Counted from the stretch's first letter, positions 10,126 through 20,155 are shown. The stretch: 51,771 nt of DNA from Gammaproteobacteria bacterium (GCA_018819205.1 JAHJQE010000043.1:1-51771), one strand, 5' to 3'. The notes: generated by a model from the sequence alone, not told the origin. Program-made: numbers and translations.

Positions 10126-10173
10126 TGCGATGCGGCTTGATGCCTGTCCTGAGCTTGTCGTGAGGAAGGCGCG

Positions 10174-10182
10174 ATTATATCA
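10174..10182 (-). promoter_or_regulatory. Extended -10 promoter for valS
   Basis: On the minus strand this reads TGATATAAT, a perfect extended -10 (TG-n-TATAAT), about 50 bases upstream of the valS ATG. No convincing -35 is present, which is usual for extended -10 promoters. Confidence 0.55.
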
Positions 10183-10216
10183 AGACGGAGGTGCGACCGC
10201 GGGTCGCTCGCCGGGA

Positions 10217-10561
10217 TTATGTGCGGGGCGGGAGGGCGTCGTGTATCAGTTGCGGCAATTCGTCCTTCAACTCGTCCCAAGTCAGCGCGACAGCCTGTCT
10301 TTGCGCTGCTTCCAGGCGCGGCAACAGGCGCTGCATGAACAGCGCTTCCAGATGCGCTTCAAGTTGCGGCGGGAGCTCAAACGTTATTTCCACAGCCTGG
10401 GGCAAAGGTGCGGCAACGGCCGGATCGAGCTCGAAGGCGGGTGCTTCCGCTTCAGGCGCGTCGACGATATCCGTCAAAGTGGGCAAGTCATCATCGCTGA
10501 CGACTTCGGTCAGCACCGGCAGGTCGAGTGGCAATGCCTGTTTGGAATCGTCCGTGCTCAT
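10217..10561 (-). CDS. Small acidic protein between holC and valS (possibly DUF2486)
   Basis: A 114-residue protein starting at the ATG that overlaps the holC stop (ATGA). The first 60 residues are acidic and Pro/Ala-rich (LPVLTEVVSDDDLPTLTDIV and onward). Residues about 65-110 are predicted helical, with LEALFMQRLLPRLEAA and WDELKDELPQLIHDAL. I do not recognise the fold securely. Betaproteobacteria often carry a DUF2486-type protein at this position with a similar LPVLTEV start, so that family is a tentative match. Its job is unknown; coupling to holC hints at, but does not show, a replication link. Confidence 0.7.
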   Translation of the reverse strand: MSTDDSKQALPLDLPVLTEVVSDDDLPTLTDIVDAPEAEAPAFELDPAVAAPLPQAVEITFELPPQLEAHLEALFMQRLLPRLEAAQRQAVALTWDELKDELPQLIHDALPPRT

Positions 10562-10983
10562 GCGCGCAGTTTGGCTAGATCGGTGTGTTTGAGCTCGTAG
10601 CCGCGGTCGCGGTAGAACTTGAAGCGGGCTCGACCGCGTGTGGCGTCTTCCGCATCGTGTCCCACGATCTCGATCACGCGTTCGAAGCGGCTGAAGAAGG
10701 TCGGGCACTCGTCATGCAGACTGATCAGCAGTTCGGAATGAGGGAAGTTCTCGTCGCGACCGATGACGACAGGCATCGTGTTCGCCTCGGCATCATCGCT
10801 TTGGCAATGCGGCATGAAGGCAGTGGGCGGGTAGTGCCACAGCAATTTGTCCAGCTTTGTCGCAGTGTCTTCATCCGGCACATGCAGCAACACGCGCATG
10901 CCGTTCAGCATCGCCTTGTGGCTCAGCTGGCATGCGGTGCGCAGCTTGTCTTCGCTGCCAGTGTAGAAGTCGACGCGAGTCAC
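10558..10983 (-). CDS. holC: DNA polymerase III chi subunit HolC
   Basis: The clamp-loader accessory subunit that links the replisome to single-stranded DNA-binding protein. It has 141 residues, starting at GTG 10983 and opening TRVDFYTGSEDKL, typical of HolC. The GTG overlaps the pepA stop (GTGA) and the gene ends by an ATGA overlap with the small acidic protein, so the three are translationally coupled. Conserved features include ACQLSHKA in the N-terminal helix, LLWHYPPTAFMPH (about 62-74) and the C-terminal ARFKFYRDRGYELKH. The pepA-holC-valS order is common in proteobacteria. Confidence 0.92.
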   Translation of the reverse strand: MTRVDFYTGSEDKLRTACQLSHKAMLNGMRVLLHVPDEDTATKLDKLLWHYPPTAFMPHCQSDDAEANTMPVVIGRDENFPHSELLISLHDECPTFFSRFERVIEIVGHDAEDATRGRARFKFYRDRGYELKHTDLAKLRA

Positions 10984-12467
10984 TTGGCTGCCGTGCGGTT
11001 GATCAGATATTGCGTCAGTAACGGCACCGGACGACCGGTTGCGCCCTTGTCCTTGCCGGACTTGTTGGCGGTGCCCGCGATGTCCAGGTGCGCCCAGCGG
11101 TAGTCCTTGGTGAAGCGTGCCAGGAAACAGGCTGCGGTGATGGTGCCGCCGGCGCGGCCGCCGATGTTCTGCATGTCGGCGAAGTTGCTGTCCAGCAGCG
11201 GCTGATAGTCGTCCCACAAAGGCAGCTGCCAGACGCGGTCGTGGGATTGTTCTCCGGCGCTGACCAGTTCTTTGGCCAGCTTCTCGTCGTTGGAGAACAT
11301 GCCGCTGGCAACATGGCCCAGTGCAATCACGCAGGCGCCGGTGAGTGTGGCGATGTCGATCACGGTGTCAGGCTTGAACTTGGCGGTGTAGGTCAGCGCG
11401 TCACACAGTATCAATCGACCTTCGGCGTCGGTGTTCAGGATCTCGATGGTCTGGCCTGACATTGAGGTGACGATGTCGCCCGGCTTGGTGGCGGTACTGC
11501 TGGGCATATTCTCGCAGGTCGGGATGACGCCGACCACATTGATCGGCAGTTCCATCTCGGCGATGGCCTGCAGTGTGCCCAACACACTGGCTGCTCCACT
11601 CATGTCGTACTTCATTTCGTCCATGTCGGCGCCCGGTTTGAGCGAGATGCCTCCCGTGTCGAAGGTGATGCCTTTGCCGACCAGCGCGATCGGTTTCTGC
11701 GACTTGGCGCCGCCGTTGTATTCCATCGTGATCAGCTTGGGTGGCTGTGCGCTGCCACGTGTAACGGAAAGAAAAGAGCCCATGCCGAGTTTCTCCATGT
11801 CCTTCTTTTCGAGCACGGTGGTCTTGATCTTCTTGTGCGCTTTACCCAGTGCCAGCGCCTTGGCGGCGAGATAGGTCGGGGTGCAGATGTTGCCGGGCAA
11901 GTTGGCCAGATCCTTGGTCAGTGCCATGCCACGTGTGATTGAGGCTGTCTGTGCTACGGCTTTTTTCATCTCGGCAGTGGGTTTCTCCGGCGTGGTGAAA
12001 GTCACATGCTTCAAAGTCGCCGCTTTGGAGGGCTTGCTTTTCAGACTGTCGGAGCGGTAAGCACCTTCGGCTGCAGCGAGAACGGCTTGCTTGAGTACCC
12101 AGCCGGCATCCTTGCCTACGCCGTCGTCGGTGATGAACAGTGCCGCATCTTTGGCAGAAGTAGCATGCAGTGCTTTGAACGTGTTGCGCAGAATGTCGAC
12201 ACTGCTGCGGTTGTCCAGCTCGGCGGGTTTGCCAAGACCGACCAGCAGAATGCGCTCGGCCGACGCGCCGGCCATCTTGTGCAACAGCAGGGTGGTGCCG
12301 GACTTGCCTGTCATGTCGCCGTGCGCGATGACATCGCTCAATGCGTGTCCGGTCGCTTTATCGAGCAGTTGGCCTGCCTTCGATAGCTTGCCTCCGTCGT
12401 AGACGCCGACTACCACGCATCCACTCTTCAGCTTCTCCGGACTGCCCTGTTTTATGCTAAATTCCAC
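10980..12467 (-). CDS. pepA: Leucyl aminopeptidase (cytosol aminopeptidase, M17)
   Basis: A two-metal aminopeptidase of 495 residues that releases N-terminal residues from peptides. Start at GTG 12467 is favoured: it opens VEFSIKQGSPEKLKSG, matching the E. coli PepA start, and is preceded by GAGGAG at six bases; a start at 12491 would add eight residues. Metal-binding and catalytic motifs are intact: VGKGITFDTGGISLKPG near residue 260 and NTDAEGRLILCD near residue 342. E. coli PepA also binds DNA (Xer recombination, carAB control); whether this one does is unknown. Confidence 0.96.
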   Translation of the reverse strand: MEFSIKQGSPEKLKSGCVVVGVYDGGKLSKAGQLLDKATGHALSDVIAHGDMTGKSGTTLLLHKMAGASAERILLVGLGKPAELDNRSSVDILRNTFKALHATSAKDAALFITDDGVGKDAGWVLKQAVLAAAEGAYRSDSLKSKPSKAATLKHVTFTTPEKPTAEMKKAVAQTASITRGMALTKDLANLPGNICTPTYLAAKALALGKAHKKIKTTVLEKKDMEKLGMGSFLSVTRGSAQPPKLITMEYNGGAKSQKPIALVGKGITFDTGGISLKPGADMDEMKYDMSGAASVLGTLQAIAEMELPINVVGVIPTCENMPSSTATKPGDIVTSMSGQTIEILNTDAEGRLILCDALTYTAKFKPDTVIDIATLTGACVIALGHVASGMFSNDEKLAKELVSAGEQSHDRVWQLPLWDDYQPLLDSNFADMQNIGGRAGGTITAACFLARFTKDYRWAHLDIAGTANKSGKDKGATGRPVPLLTQYLINRTAAK

Positions 12468-12501
12468 GCGCTTCTCCTCAAAAGATCCCAAAATTCTGCA
12501 G

Positions 12502-13644
12502 ATGCCGGATTATCCGCAATCACCGCCGCAAAAGTCAAAGCAAGCTCACGTGCGGCGTGTGCGCGGCATCTTCTATCGCTCGCTTATACGCGAATTCGCT
12601 ACTATGGGCATGCTGGTGTTCGCCATTCTGCTCGGAATCGTGGTTTTTACACAGTTGATCCGTTTCCTTGGGGAGTCCGTGAGCGGCCTGCTGGCAGTGG
12701 ACGGCGTGCTGGTCATGCTGGGCTTCAGTGCCATCAACTATCTGCCGGTTCTTCTTTCGATCAGTCTGTTCCTTTCAGTATTGGTCACCCTGACACGATG
12801 TTATCGCGACAGCGAAATGGTGGTGTGGTTCTCCTCCGGCATAGGCCTGACAAGGTGGATACGCCCAGTGCTTGGATATGCACTGCCTGTGACGGCGGGC
12901 ATTGCACTGATGAGCCTGGTGTTGTCGCCTTGGGCATTGTCCAAGGCGGATGAGTACAAACGCCGTCTGGATACGCGCGACGATGTCTCGGTCGCATCAC
13001 CGGGTGCATTCCGCGAATCGAAGCAGTCGGATCGCGTTTTCTTTCTGGAGGGCGTCGATTCGCAGAGCAAGCGGGTCGGCAATATCTTCGTGCGCTCTGT
13101 GCAGCACGGCAAAGAAGGCACCATGGTGGCGAAGGAGGGGTATCAGGAGACAGCCGAGAATGGCGACCGTTTTCTAGTGTTGCTGAACGGTATGCGTTAC
13201 GAGGGCATACCGGGGCAGGCGGATTTCAGGATTGCAGAATTCGACCGCTATGCCATGCGTATCGAGCCAGCTGAACTGGGTAAGGAACAACCCAATTTAA
13301 AGGCATACTCCACTGCCTATCTCGTGCAACATCCCACTCCGCGAAACCTTTCCGAGCTGGAATGGCGCTTGGGCCTGCCATTCAGTGCTTTGATCCTCTC
13401 CATGCTGGCTATCCCGCTCAGTTTCGTGGATAACCGCTCCGGTCGATCCTTGAATCTGATCACGGCCATCGTGATCTATATGTTCTACAACAACATGATC
13501 AGTGTCACCAATTCCTGGGTGGCGCAGCAGAAAATAGATGCCGTTACCGGATTCTGGGGATTGCATCTAATGATGATCTTCGTCCTGCTGGTGTTCTTCT
13601 ATCACCGTTCTTCGGTGTTCTCCTGGCGGCGCTGGAAGCGATGA
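12502..13644 (+). CDS. lptF: LPS export ABC transporter permease LptF
   Basis: An inner-membrane subunit of the LptB2FG complex that extracts lipopolysaccharide and passes it to LptC. The family pattern is clear: membrane helices near the N-terminus, a periplasmic jellyroll region in the middle (roughly residues 130-260) and three C-terminal helices, with SVTNSWVAQQK in the last loop. The start is uncertain: ATG 12454, ATG 12502 and GTG 12559 are all in frame. LptF proteins usually begin right before the IFYRSLIREF segment, which would favour GTG 12559; none has a clear ribosome-binding site. It overlaps lptG by ATGA. Confidence 0.93.
   Translation: MPDYPQSPPQKSKQAHVRRVRGIFYRSLIREFATMGMLVFAILLGIVVFTQLIRFLGESVSGLLAVDGVLVMLGFSAINYLPVLLSISLFLSVLVTLTRCYRDSEMVVWFSSGIGLTRWIRPVLGYALPVTAGIALMSLVLSPWALSKADEYKRRLDTRDDVSVASPGAFRESKQSDRVFFLEGVDSQSKRVGNIFVRSVQHGKEGTMVAKEGYQETAENGDRFLVLLNGMRYEGIPGQADFRIAEFDRYAMRIEPAELGKEQPNLKAYSTAYLVQHPTPRNLSELEWRLGLPFSALILSMLAIPLSFVDNRSGRSLNLITAIVIYMFYNNMISVTNSWVAQQKIDAVTGFWGLHLMMIFVLLVFFYHRSSVFSWRRWKR
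12509..12538 (-). promoter_or_regulatory. Sigma-70 type promoter for pepA
   Basis: On the minus strand TTGACT (12533-12538) and GATAAT (12509-12514) are separated by 18 bases, five of six matches in each hexamer. It sits about 40 bases upstream of the pepA GTG. It overlaps the leader or first codons of the divergent lptF gene. Confidence 0.65.
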
Positions 13645-14717
13645 AGCTGCTGACACGTTACCTTTCGCGCGAGATATATTTCAGTGTGGCGCTGGTGTTC
13701 GCCGCGCTGCTCATGCTGTTCGCTTTGCTGGACCTGATCAACCAGTTGAATGAGATGGGGCGCGGTGACTACAGTCTGGGCTACATGTTGCTGTATGTTG
13801 CCCTGATCCTGCCCGGACATGTCTACGAGCTCTTCCCGGTAGCCGTACTGATAGGCACCATCTTCGCTCTGGTGCAGATGGCGGCCAATTCCGAACTGAC
13901 GGTATATCGCGCATCGGGCGTATCCTTGAAACAGTTGATCTATGCCTTGTTGCGCATCGGGGCGCCGCTCCTGCTGCTGTGTCTGCTATTCGGTGAAGTC
14001 ATCGCGCCGTACAGCGAGCAACTGGCACAGCAGACCAAGCTCAAGGCGCAGAAAGCGCAAGTGAACCTGAAAGAGTTCCGTTCCGGTGTATGGGTCAAGG
14101 ACGAAGGCAGTTTCGTCAATATCCGCAACGTGCTGCCGGATACCTCGCTGCTGAATGTCAGCATCTACCAGTTCGACGAGAAGTATCGACTGGTCAGTGT
14201 CACGGCGGCCAAGCGCGCGACATTCGTGGCAGAGCGGCTTTGGAAGCTGGAAGATATCCAGCGCACGAATTTTGTCGGGCAAAGCGCCTTTGCCGAGAGC
14301 TTGCCTGATATGGAATGGCATACGGGACTCAATCCAAATCTGCTGAATGTGCTGCTGGTAATGCCGGAACAGATGTCCGCGCTGGATCTTTACCAGTACA
14401 CCCAGCACTTGGCGGACAATAAACAGAGTACCGTGCGCTATGACATCGCTCTCTGGAACAAGCTGATGTATCCATTCGCTGTACTGGTGATGATGCTGCT
14501 CGCGCTACCTTTCTCCTCCTATCAGAGACGCGAGGGGGGGGTCGGTGGCAAGATATTCGTCGGCGTCGTGCTGGGATTGAGCTTCCATTTCGCCGGCAGA
14601 CTGTTTGCCAATCTGGGCGCGCTCAACGAGTGGCCGGCGGCATTGAGCGCGACGGCGATGACCTGGATATTCCTGGGGCTGGCGCTTGCCATGCTGTGGC
14701 GGACCGAGCGCAGATGA
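13641..14717 (+). CDS. lptG: LPS export ABC transporter permease LptG
   Basis: The partner permease of LptF, 358 residues, starting at an ATG that overlaps the lptF stop (ATGA). It opens MKLLTRYLSREIYFS, typical of LptG. It has N-terminal membrane helices (about 15-120, including the conserved LPGHVYELFPVAVLIG), a periplasmic domain (about 125-265) and C-terminal helices with ALPFSSYQRREGGVG. The ATPase lptB and lptCA are not in this window, as is usual. It converges on the DUF3106 gene with a six-base gap. Confidence 0.95.
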   Translation: MKLLTRYLSREIYFSVALVFAALLMLFALLDLINQLNEMGRGDYSLGYMLLYVALILPGHVYELFPVAVLIGTIFALVQMAANSELTVYRASGVSLKQLIYALLRIGAPLLLLCLLFGEVIAPYSEQLAQQTKLKAQKAQVNLKEFRSGVWVKDEGSFVNIRNVLPDTSLLNVSIYQFDEKYRLVSVTAAKRATFVAERLWKLEDIQRTNFVGQSAFAESLPDMEWHTGLNPNLLNVLLVMPEQMSALDLYQYTQHLADNKQSTVRYDIALWNKLMYPFAVLVMMLLALPFSSYQRREGGVGGKIFVGVVLGLSFHFAGRLFANLGALNEWPAALSATAMTWIFLGLALAMLWRTERR

Positions 14718-14723
14718 CCCCGC

Positions 14724-15098
14724 TCAGTCCTTGGCCGGTTGTGATTCCTGTTCGCGCACCATCTGTTTGACGGCCTCACGTTTTTCTTCCGGTACCTTGC
14801 TGAAAGCGGTGAATTTTTCACGGGCGCGTTCGCGTTGTGTATGGGACAGATCGGCCCATTTCTGTATCTGCGAGATCAAACGCTGCTGCTTTTCAGGGGG
14901 CAGCGAGGGGTAGGCTTCCGCCACTCCGATGAAGCTTTTCTGTTCGCTGCGCGGCAGGGTCTCCCAAGTCTGCTCCAGTGGGGAGAGTATCTGTTGGGCG
15001 GTCGGGCTGAGCGTATTCCACTTTTCGGCACTGGCTGACAACGGAAGCAGTGCCAAGATAAGCAGTGGCAGCAGCGTATGCATACGAATCGGACGCAT
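14724..15098 (-). CDS. DUF3106 domain exported protein
   Basis: A 124-residue protein with a signal peptide (TLLPLLILALLPLSASA, cleavage near residue 22) and a helical mature part with repeated WNTLSPTAQQIL / LPRSEQKSFI / LPPEKQQRLI / KWADLSHTQRERAREKF units, the typical DUF3106 pattern. ATG 15098 lies 10 bases after the DUF3619 stop; ATG 15083 is an alternative. It is the last gene of a sigma factor-DUF3619-DUF3106 operon and is probably a periplasmic member of that regulatory module. Its biochemical function is unknown. Confidence 0.8.
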   Translation of the reverse strand: MRPIRMHTLLPLLILALLPLSASAEKWNTLSPTAQQILSPLEQTWETLPRSEQKSFIGVAEAYPSLPPEKQQRLISQIQKWADLSHTQRERAREKFTAFSKVPEEKREAVKQMVREQESQPAKD

Positions 15099-15108
15099 CG
15101 CGCTGTTC

Positions 15109-15456
15109 TCAGTCCACATACATGTGCAGCGGCAGATCGTCGGTAAGGATGGCCAAGTCGATAGCGGCATGGTCGTGCCAGGTCGACTGCTTCCATTGCC
15201 AGCCGCCGGCCAGTACTGCTGCAAGCAGCAATAACCCGCCCGCCCAGTTAAGGGCGCGATGGTGGTGCGATTCATGTCCGTGATCGGTGGCCAGGTGGTG
15301 CAGGCGCGATAACAGTGCCGCAGGTGCTGTAGTGCGGTGCCTGCTCAGCGCCTGTCGTCGCGCAGTATGCAAACGATCCAGCGTGTCGGCGTCGAGTTGC
15401 TGCGCCGCCCGATCCAGAAGGGGGGCGAGGTCGTCGAGTTTCAGTTTGAGTCCCAT
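15109..15456 (-). CDS. DUF3619 family single-pass membrane protein, possible anti-sigma factor
   Basis: A 115-residue protein. The N-terminal half is charged and helical (LKLDDLAPLLDRAAQQLDAD and onward), one membrane segment follows at about 70-87 (WAGGLLLLAAVLAGGW), and a short periplasmic tail ends in LPLHMYVD. The ATG at 15456 lies inside the end of the sigma factor gene (16-base overlap), so translation is coupled. The topology and the position directly after a sigma factor are those of an anti-sigma factor; that role is an inference, and the family is formally of unknown function. Confidence 0.75.
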   Translation of the reverse strand: MGLKLKLDDLAPLLDRAAQQLDADTLDRLHTARRQALSRHRTTAPAALLSRLHHLATDHGHESHHHRALNWAGGLLLLAAVLAGGWQWKQSTWHDHAAIDLAILTDDLPLHMYVD

Positions 15457-16022
15457 GACAGGTCTATTCCCTTCGCTTTCAAAGTGGCGGCCATCGCATG
15501 GGTGGCGCGCGAACAATGCGTTTTGACACTTCCTTCGGTGCAGCCCATGACGGAGGCTGTCTCGGCGGTGTCCAATCGCTCCCAATAACGCAGTAAAAAT
15601 GCTTCCCGTTGACGCGCCGGCAACTGCTGCAGCGCCCCTTCGATCAAAGCGAGTATCTCGGATTGCTGCAGGGCTGCTTCCGGTGTGGCGGGCACGCTGG
15701 CGTTGTCGCCATCCTGCAGCACATCGAGCGGCTCGAACTCTTCATCTTCATGGCGTGAGGTGAAGGACGAGAACAGGCTGAAGTGCGCGCTACGCACCTT
15801 CTGGCGCCGGAAATGGTCAAGGATGGTGGTTTGCAGGATGCGCTGGAACAGCATCGGGAATTCCGCCACCGGCTTGTCGCCATAACGCTCTGACAGTTTG
15901 ATCATGGCATCCTGCACGATGTCCAGCGCCGCATGTTCATCGCGCACGGCATAGGCGGCTTGCTTGTAGGCGCGGCGTTCAATGCTGGCAAGGAAATCGG
16001 AAAGCTGTTCTCGGCTGGACAC
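15441..16022 (-). CDS. ECF-like RNA polymerase sigma factor
   Basis: A sigma-70 family regulator of 193 residues if started at GTG 16022 (SSREQLSDFL follows, as in related proteins); a TTG at 16064 would give 207. Region 2 is seen in AALDIVQDAMIKL and the following FPMLFQRILQTTILDHFRR. An acidic linker covers about 85-120. Region 4 is seen in LPARQREAFLLRYWERLDTAE and the helix-turn-helix MGCTEGSVKTHCSRA. It heads a three-gene operon with DUF3619 and DUF3106, and diverges from ilvB. The target promoters are not known. Confidence 0.85.
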   Translation of the reverse strand: MSSREQLSDFLASIERRAYKQAAYAVRDEHAALDIVQDAMIKLSERYGDKPVAEFPMLFQRILQTTILDHFRRQKVRSAHFSLFSSFTSRHEDEEFEPLDVLQDGDNASVPATPEAALQQSEILALIEGALQQLPARQREAFLLRYWERLDTAETASVMGCTEGSVKTHCSRATHAMAATLKAKGIDLSWDSN

Positions 16023-16111
16023 AGAAGGGAGTGAAGAAGTTCGCTGGTCGCCGGATGATAGCAAATTCCTGTTGCAGCAAGGGTTTTCAGGCGATTCAGG
16101 CGTGATTGGGG

Positions 16112-16140
16112 TTGACCAAAAGGCCGCCAGCCTTTATCTT
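16112..16140 (+). promoter_or_regulatory. Candidate promoter of the ilvBNC operon
   Basis: TTGACC (16112-16117) and TATCTT (16135-16140) are separated by 17 bases, about 40 bases before the ilvB ATG. No leader peptide rich in Leu, Ile or Val and no attenuator hairpin is seen between this site and ilvB. Confidence 0.45.
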
Positions 16141-16180
16141 GCTCGGTCTTTCGATAGTTGCGATATATAGGTTTTAGGCC

Positions 16181-17887
16181 ATGGAATTGACCGGTGCAGA
16201 GATAACCATACGCTGTTTGCAGGAGGAAGGTGTCGAGTACGTTTTCGGCTACCCCGGCGGCGCAGTGCTGTTCATTTATGACGAGCTGTTCAAGCAGGAA
16301 AAGGTCAAACACGTGCTGGTGCGTCACGAGCAGGCTGCCGTGCATGCCGCGGACGGCTACGCCCGCTCCACCGAGAAGGTGGGTGTTGCGCTGGTGACTT
16401 CCGGTCCGGGCGTGACCAATGCCGTTACCGGTATCGCTACGGCGTATATGGATTCCATCCCGATGTTGGTGATCAGCGGCCAGGTGCCGACCAGTTTCAT
16501 CGGCGAAGATGCATTCCAGGAAGTCGATGCAGTCGGCATCACGCGTCCCTGCGTGAAACACAACTTCCTGGTCAAGGATGTGAAAGATCTGGCATCCACC
16601 CTGAAAAAGGCCTTCTATCTGGCCAAGAGCGGTCGTCCCGGCCCGGTGCTGGTGGATATCCCCAAGGATGTCTCCAACCACAAGGTCGAGTTCGAATACC
16701 CGTCCACGGTCAATATCCGTTCCTATCATCCGCAGACTACAGGCGATGCCAATCTGGTCAAGCAGGCGGCGCAAATGCTGCTCGAAGCCAAGCGTCCGAT
16801 GGTGTATGCCGGCGGCGGCGTGATTCTGTCCGACGCGTCCAAGCAACTGACCGAGCTGGTGCGCCTGATCGATGCGCCCTGTACCAATACCCTGATGGGT
16901 TTGGGCGGTTACCCGGCCAGCGACAAACAATTCGTCGGCATGCTCGGCATGCACGGCACTTACGAAGCCAATATGGGCATGCAGAACTGCGACGTGCTGT
17001 TGGCGGTCGGCGCGCGCTTCGACGATCGCGTGATCGGCAACGTGGCGCACTTCAATTCCGTGCCGCGCAAGATCATCCATCTCGATATCGACCCGGCCTC
17101 CATCTCCAAGCGAGTCAAGGTCGATGTGCCGCTGGTCGGTGATGTGGGCAGTGTGCTGACAGACCTGATCAAGGTGCTGAAGAGCAGCAAGCAGAAACCG
17201 GATGCGGCTGCGCACAAGGATTGGTGGAAGCAGATCGACGAATGGCGCAGCGCGAACTCGCTGAGCTACAAGAATTCCATCGAGCTGATCAAGCCGCAGT
17301 TCGTGATTGAGACCCTGCACAAGATCACCCGTGGCGATGCATTCATCACCTCCGACGTCGGCCAGCACCAGATGTGGGCTGCGCAATACTACAAGTTCGA
17401 CAAGCCGCGGCGCTGGATCAACTCCGGCGGTCTGGGCACCATGGGCTTTGGCCTGCCTGCGGCGATGGGCGTGCAATTGGCGCACCCGGGCGAGACAGTG
17501 GCCTGCGTGACCGGCGAGGGCAGCATCCAGATGAACATCCAGGAACTGTCGACCTGCAAGCAGTTCAACCTGCCGATCAAGGTGATCGCGCTGAACAACC
17601 GCTATCTGGGCATGGTGCGCCAGTGGCAGGAGTTCTTCCACGGCAACCGTTATTCGCAGTCCTACATGGATGCGCTGCCCGACTTCGTCAAACTGGCAGA
17701 GGCCTACGGCCACGTCGGCATACTGGTGGAGAAGCCGTCCGATGTGGAAGGCGCGCTGCAAGAGGCGTTCGCCCGCAAGGACGAACTGGTGTTCCTCGAT
17801 TTCCGTACCGATTCCACCGAGAACGTGTACCCGATGGTGCCCGGCGGCAAAGGCTTGTCGGAAGTGATCCTGGCGGAGGACCTGTAA
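16181..17887 (+). CDS. ilvB: Acetolactate synthase, large (catalytic) subunit
   Basis: The ThDP- and FAD-dependent enzyme that makes acetolactate or acetohydroxybutyrate, the first common step of valine, leucine and isoleucine synthesis. It has 568 residues, standard length. FGYPGGAVL lies near residue 25, the ThDP-activating glutamate in VLVRHEQAAVHAADGYAR (near residue 50), and the ThDP/Mg site in GEGSIQMNIQEL and IALNNRYLGM (near 445-475). The metal motif is GEG where many homologues have GDG; both occur in this family. The ATG has only a weak AGG in front. ilvN follows after one base. Confidence 0.97.
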   Translation: MELTGAEITIRCLQEEGVEYVFGYPGGAVLFIYDELFKQEKVKHVLVRHEQAAVHAADGYARSTEKVGVALVTSGPGVTNAVTGIATAYMDSIPMLVISGQVPTSFIGEDAFQEVDAVGITRPCVKHNFLVKDVKDLASTLKKAFYLAKSGRPGPVLVDIPKDVSNHKVEFEYPSTVNIRSYHPQTTGDANLVKQAAQMLLEAKRPMVYAGGGVILSDASKQLTELVRLIDAPCTNTLMGLGGYPASDKQFVGMLGMHGTYEANMGMQNCDVLLAVGARFDDRVIGNVAHFNSVPRKIIHLDIDPASISKRVKVDVPLVGDVGSVLTDLIKVLKSSKQKPDAAAHKDWWKQIDEWRSANSLSYKNSIELIKPQFVIETLHKITRGDAFITSDVGQHQMWAAQYYKFDKPRRWINSGGLGTMGFGLPAAMGVQLAHPGETVACVTGEGSIQMNIQELSTCKQFNLPIKVIALNNRYLGMVRQWQEFFHGNRYSQSYMDALPDFVKLAEAYGHVGILVEKPSDVEGALQEAFARKDELVFLDFRTDSTENVYPMVPGGKGLSEVILAEDL

Positions 17888-17888
17888 C

Positions 17889-19431
<1,543 letters not shown>

Positions 19432-19442
19432 TCGTAGTCGAA

Positions 19443-19476
19443 TACAGAAGGTGAAGCGGATGCTTCACCTTCTGTA
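19443..19476 (+). repeat. Perfect 15-base hairpin between ilvC and psd
   Basis: TACAGAAGGTGAAGC (19443-19457) pairs perfectly with GCTTCACCTTCTGTA (19462-19476) around a GGAT loop. No T tract follows, so it is not a standard intrinsic terminator. It may be a transcript-stabilising or processing hairpin, or a weak terminator for ilvBNC. psd starts 30 bases after it. Confidence 0.7.
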
Positions 19477-19506
19477 CATTGGCTCTTCAATTTTCCGGCA
19501 TATCCT

Positions 19507-20151
19507 ATGAGCAACAACTATCCGCATCCCATCATCGCCCGCGAGGGCTGGCCGTTCCTGGCGATATCGCTGGTGATCGCACTTGCTGTTTCGGCCTGGT
19601 GTCTGACCTGGGCGATCCCGTTCTGGATCATCTTTGTATTCGTATTGCAGTTCTTCCGCGATCCGGCGCGCGTCATTCCGCAAGAAGCCGGTGCCGTGCT
19701 GTCACCCGCCGACGGCCGTGTGATCAAGGTCGAACGTACCACCGATCTGTACGGTGAGCGCGAAGCCATCCTGGTCAGCGTATTCATGAACGTGTTCAAC
19801 GTGCACTCCAATCGCAGCCCGGTCGATGGCGTCATCGAAAAAGTGCAATATTTCCCGGGTAAGTTCGTCAATGCCGATCTGGACAAGGCTTCAAGTGAGA
19901 ACGAGCGCAATGCCATCGTGCTAAAGACCAGCGCAGGCCAGACCGTGACCTTCGTGCAAGTAGCGGGCCTGATCGCACGCCGCATCCTGTGCTACGTCAA
20001 AGCGGGCGACGCGCTGTCGCGCGGTCAGCGTTACGGTTTCATCCGCTTCGGTTCGCGCGTGGATGTCTACCTGCCGCTCGATGCTACCGTGAAGGTCGCC
20101 ATCGGTGATAAAGTGCGGGCAACCGAAACCATATTGGCCAAACTGGCCTGA
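19507..20151 (+). CDS. psd: Phosphatidylserine decarboxylase (short form)
   Basis: A pyruvoyl enzyme that converts phosphatidylserine to phosphatidylethanolamine at the inner membrane. At 214 residues it is the short form. It has two N-terminal membrane segments (about 15-50), the conserved LSPADGRV (near 65-72), [16 protein letters not shown], and the self-cleavage Gly-Ser in [11 protein letters not shown] (about 180), where the serine becomes the pyruvoyl group. pssA, which makes its substrate, starts four bases downstream. Confidence 0.95.
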   Translation: MSNNYPHPIIAREGWPFLAISLVIALAVSAWCLTWAIPFWIIFVFVLQFFRDPARVIPQEAGAVLSPADGRVIKVERTTDLYGEREAILVSVFMNVFNVHSNRSPVDGVIEKVQYFPGKFVNADLDKASSENERNAIVLKTSAGQTVTFVQVAGLIARRILCYVKAGDALSRGQRYGFIRFGSRVDVYLPLDATVKVAIGDKVRATETILAKLA

Positions 20152-20155
20152 CCTT

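Noticed and set aside
8809-10140. A 443-codon plus-strand open frame opposite valS
   Set aside because: It is antisense to the valS catalytic region and has no recognisable domain.
16181-17887. GEG in place of GDG in IlvB as a lost cofactor site
   Set aside because: Glu at this position occurs in many proteobacterial acetolactate synthases and the remaining ThDP motif is intact.
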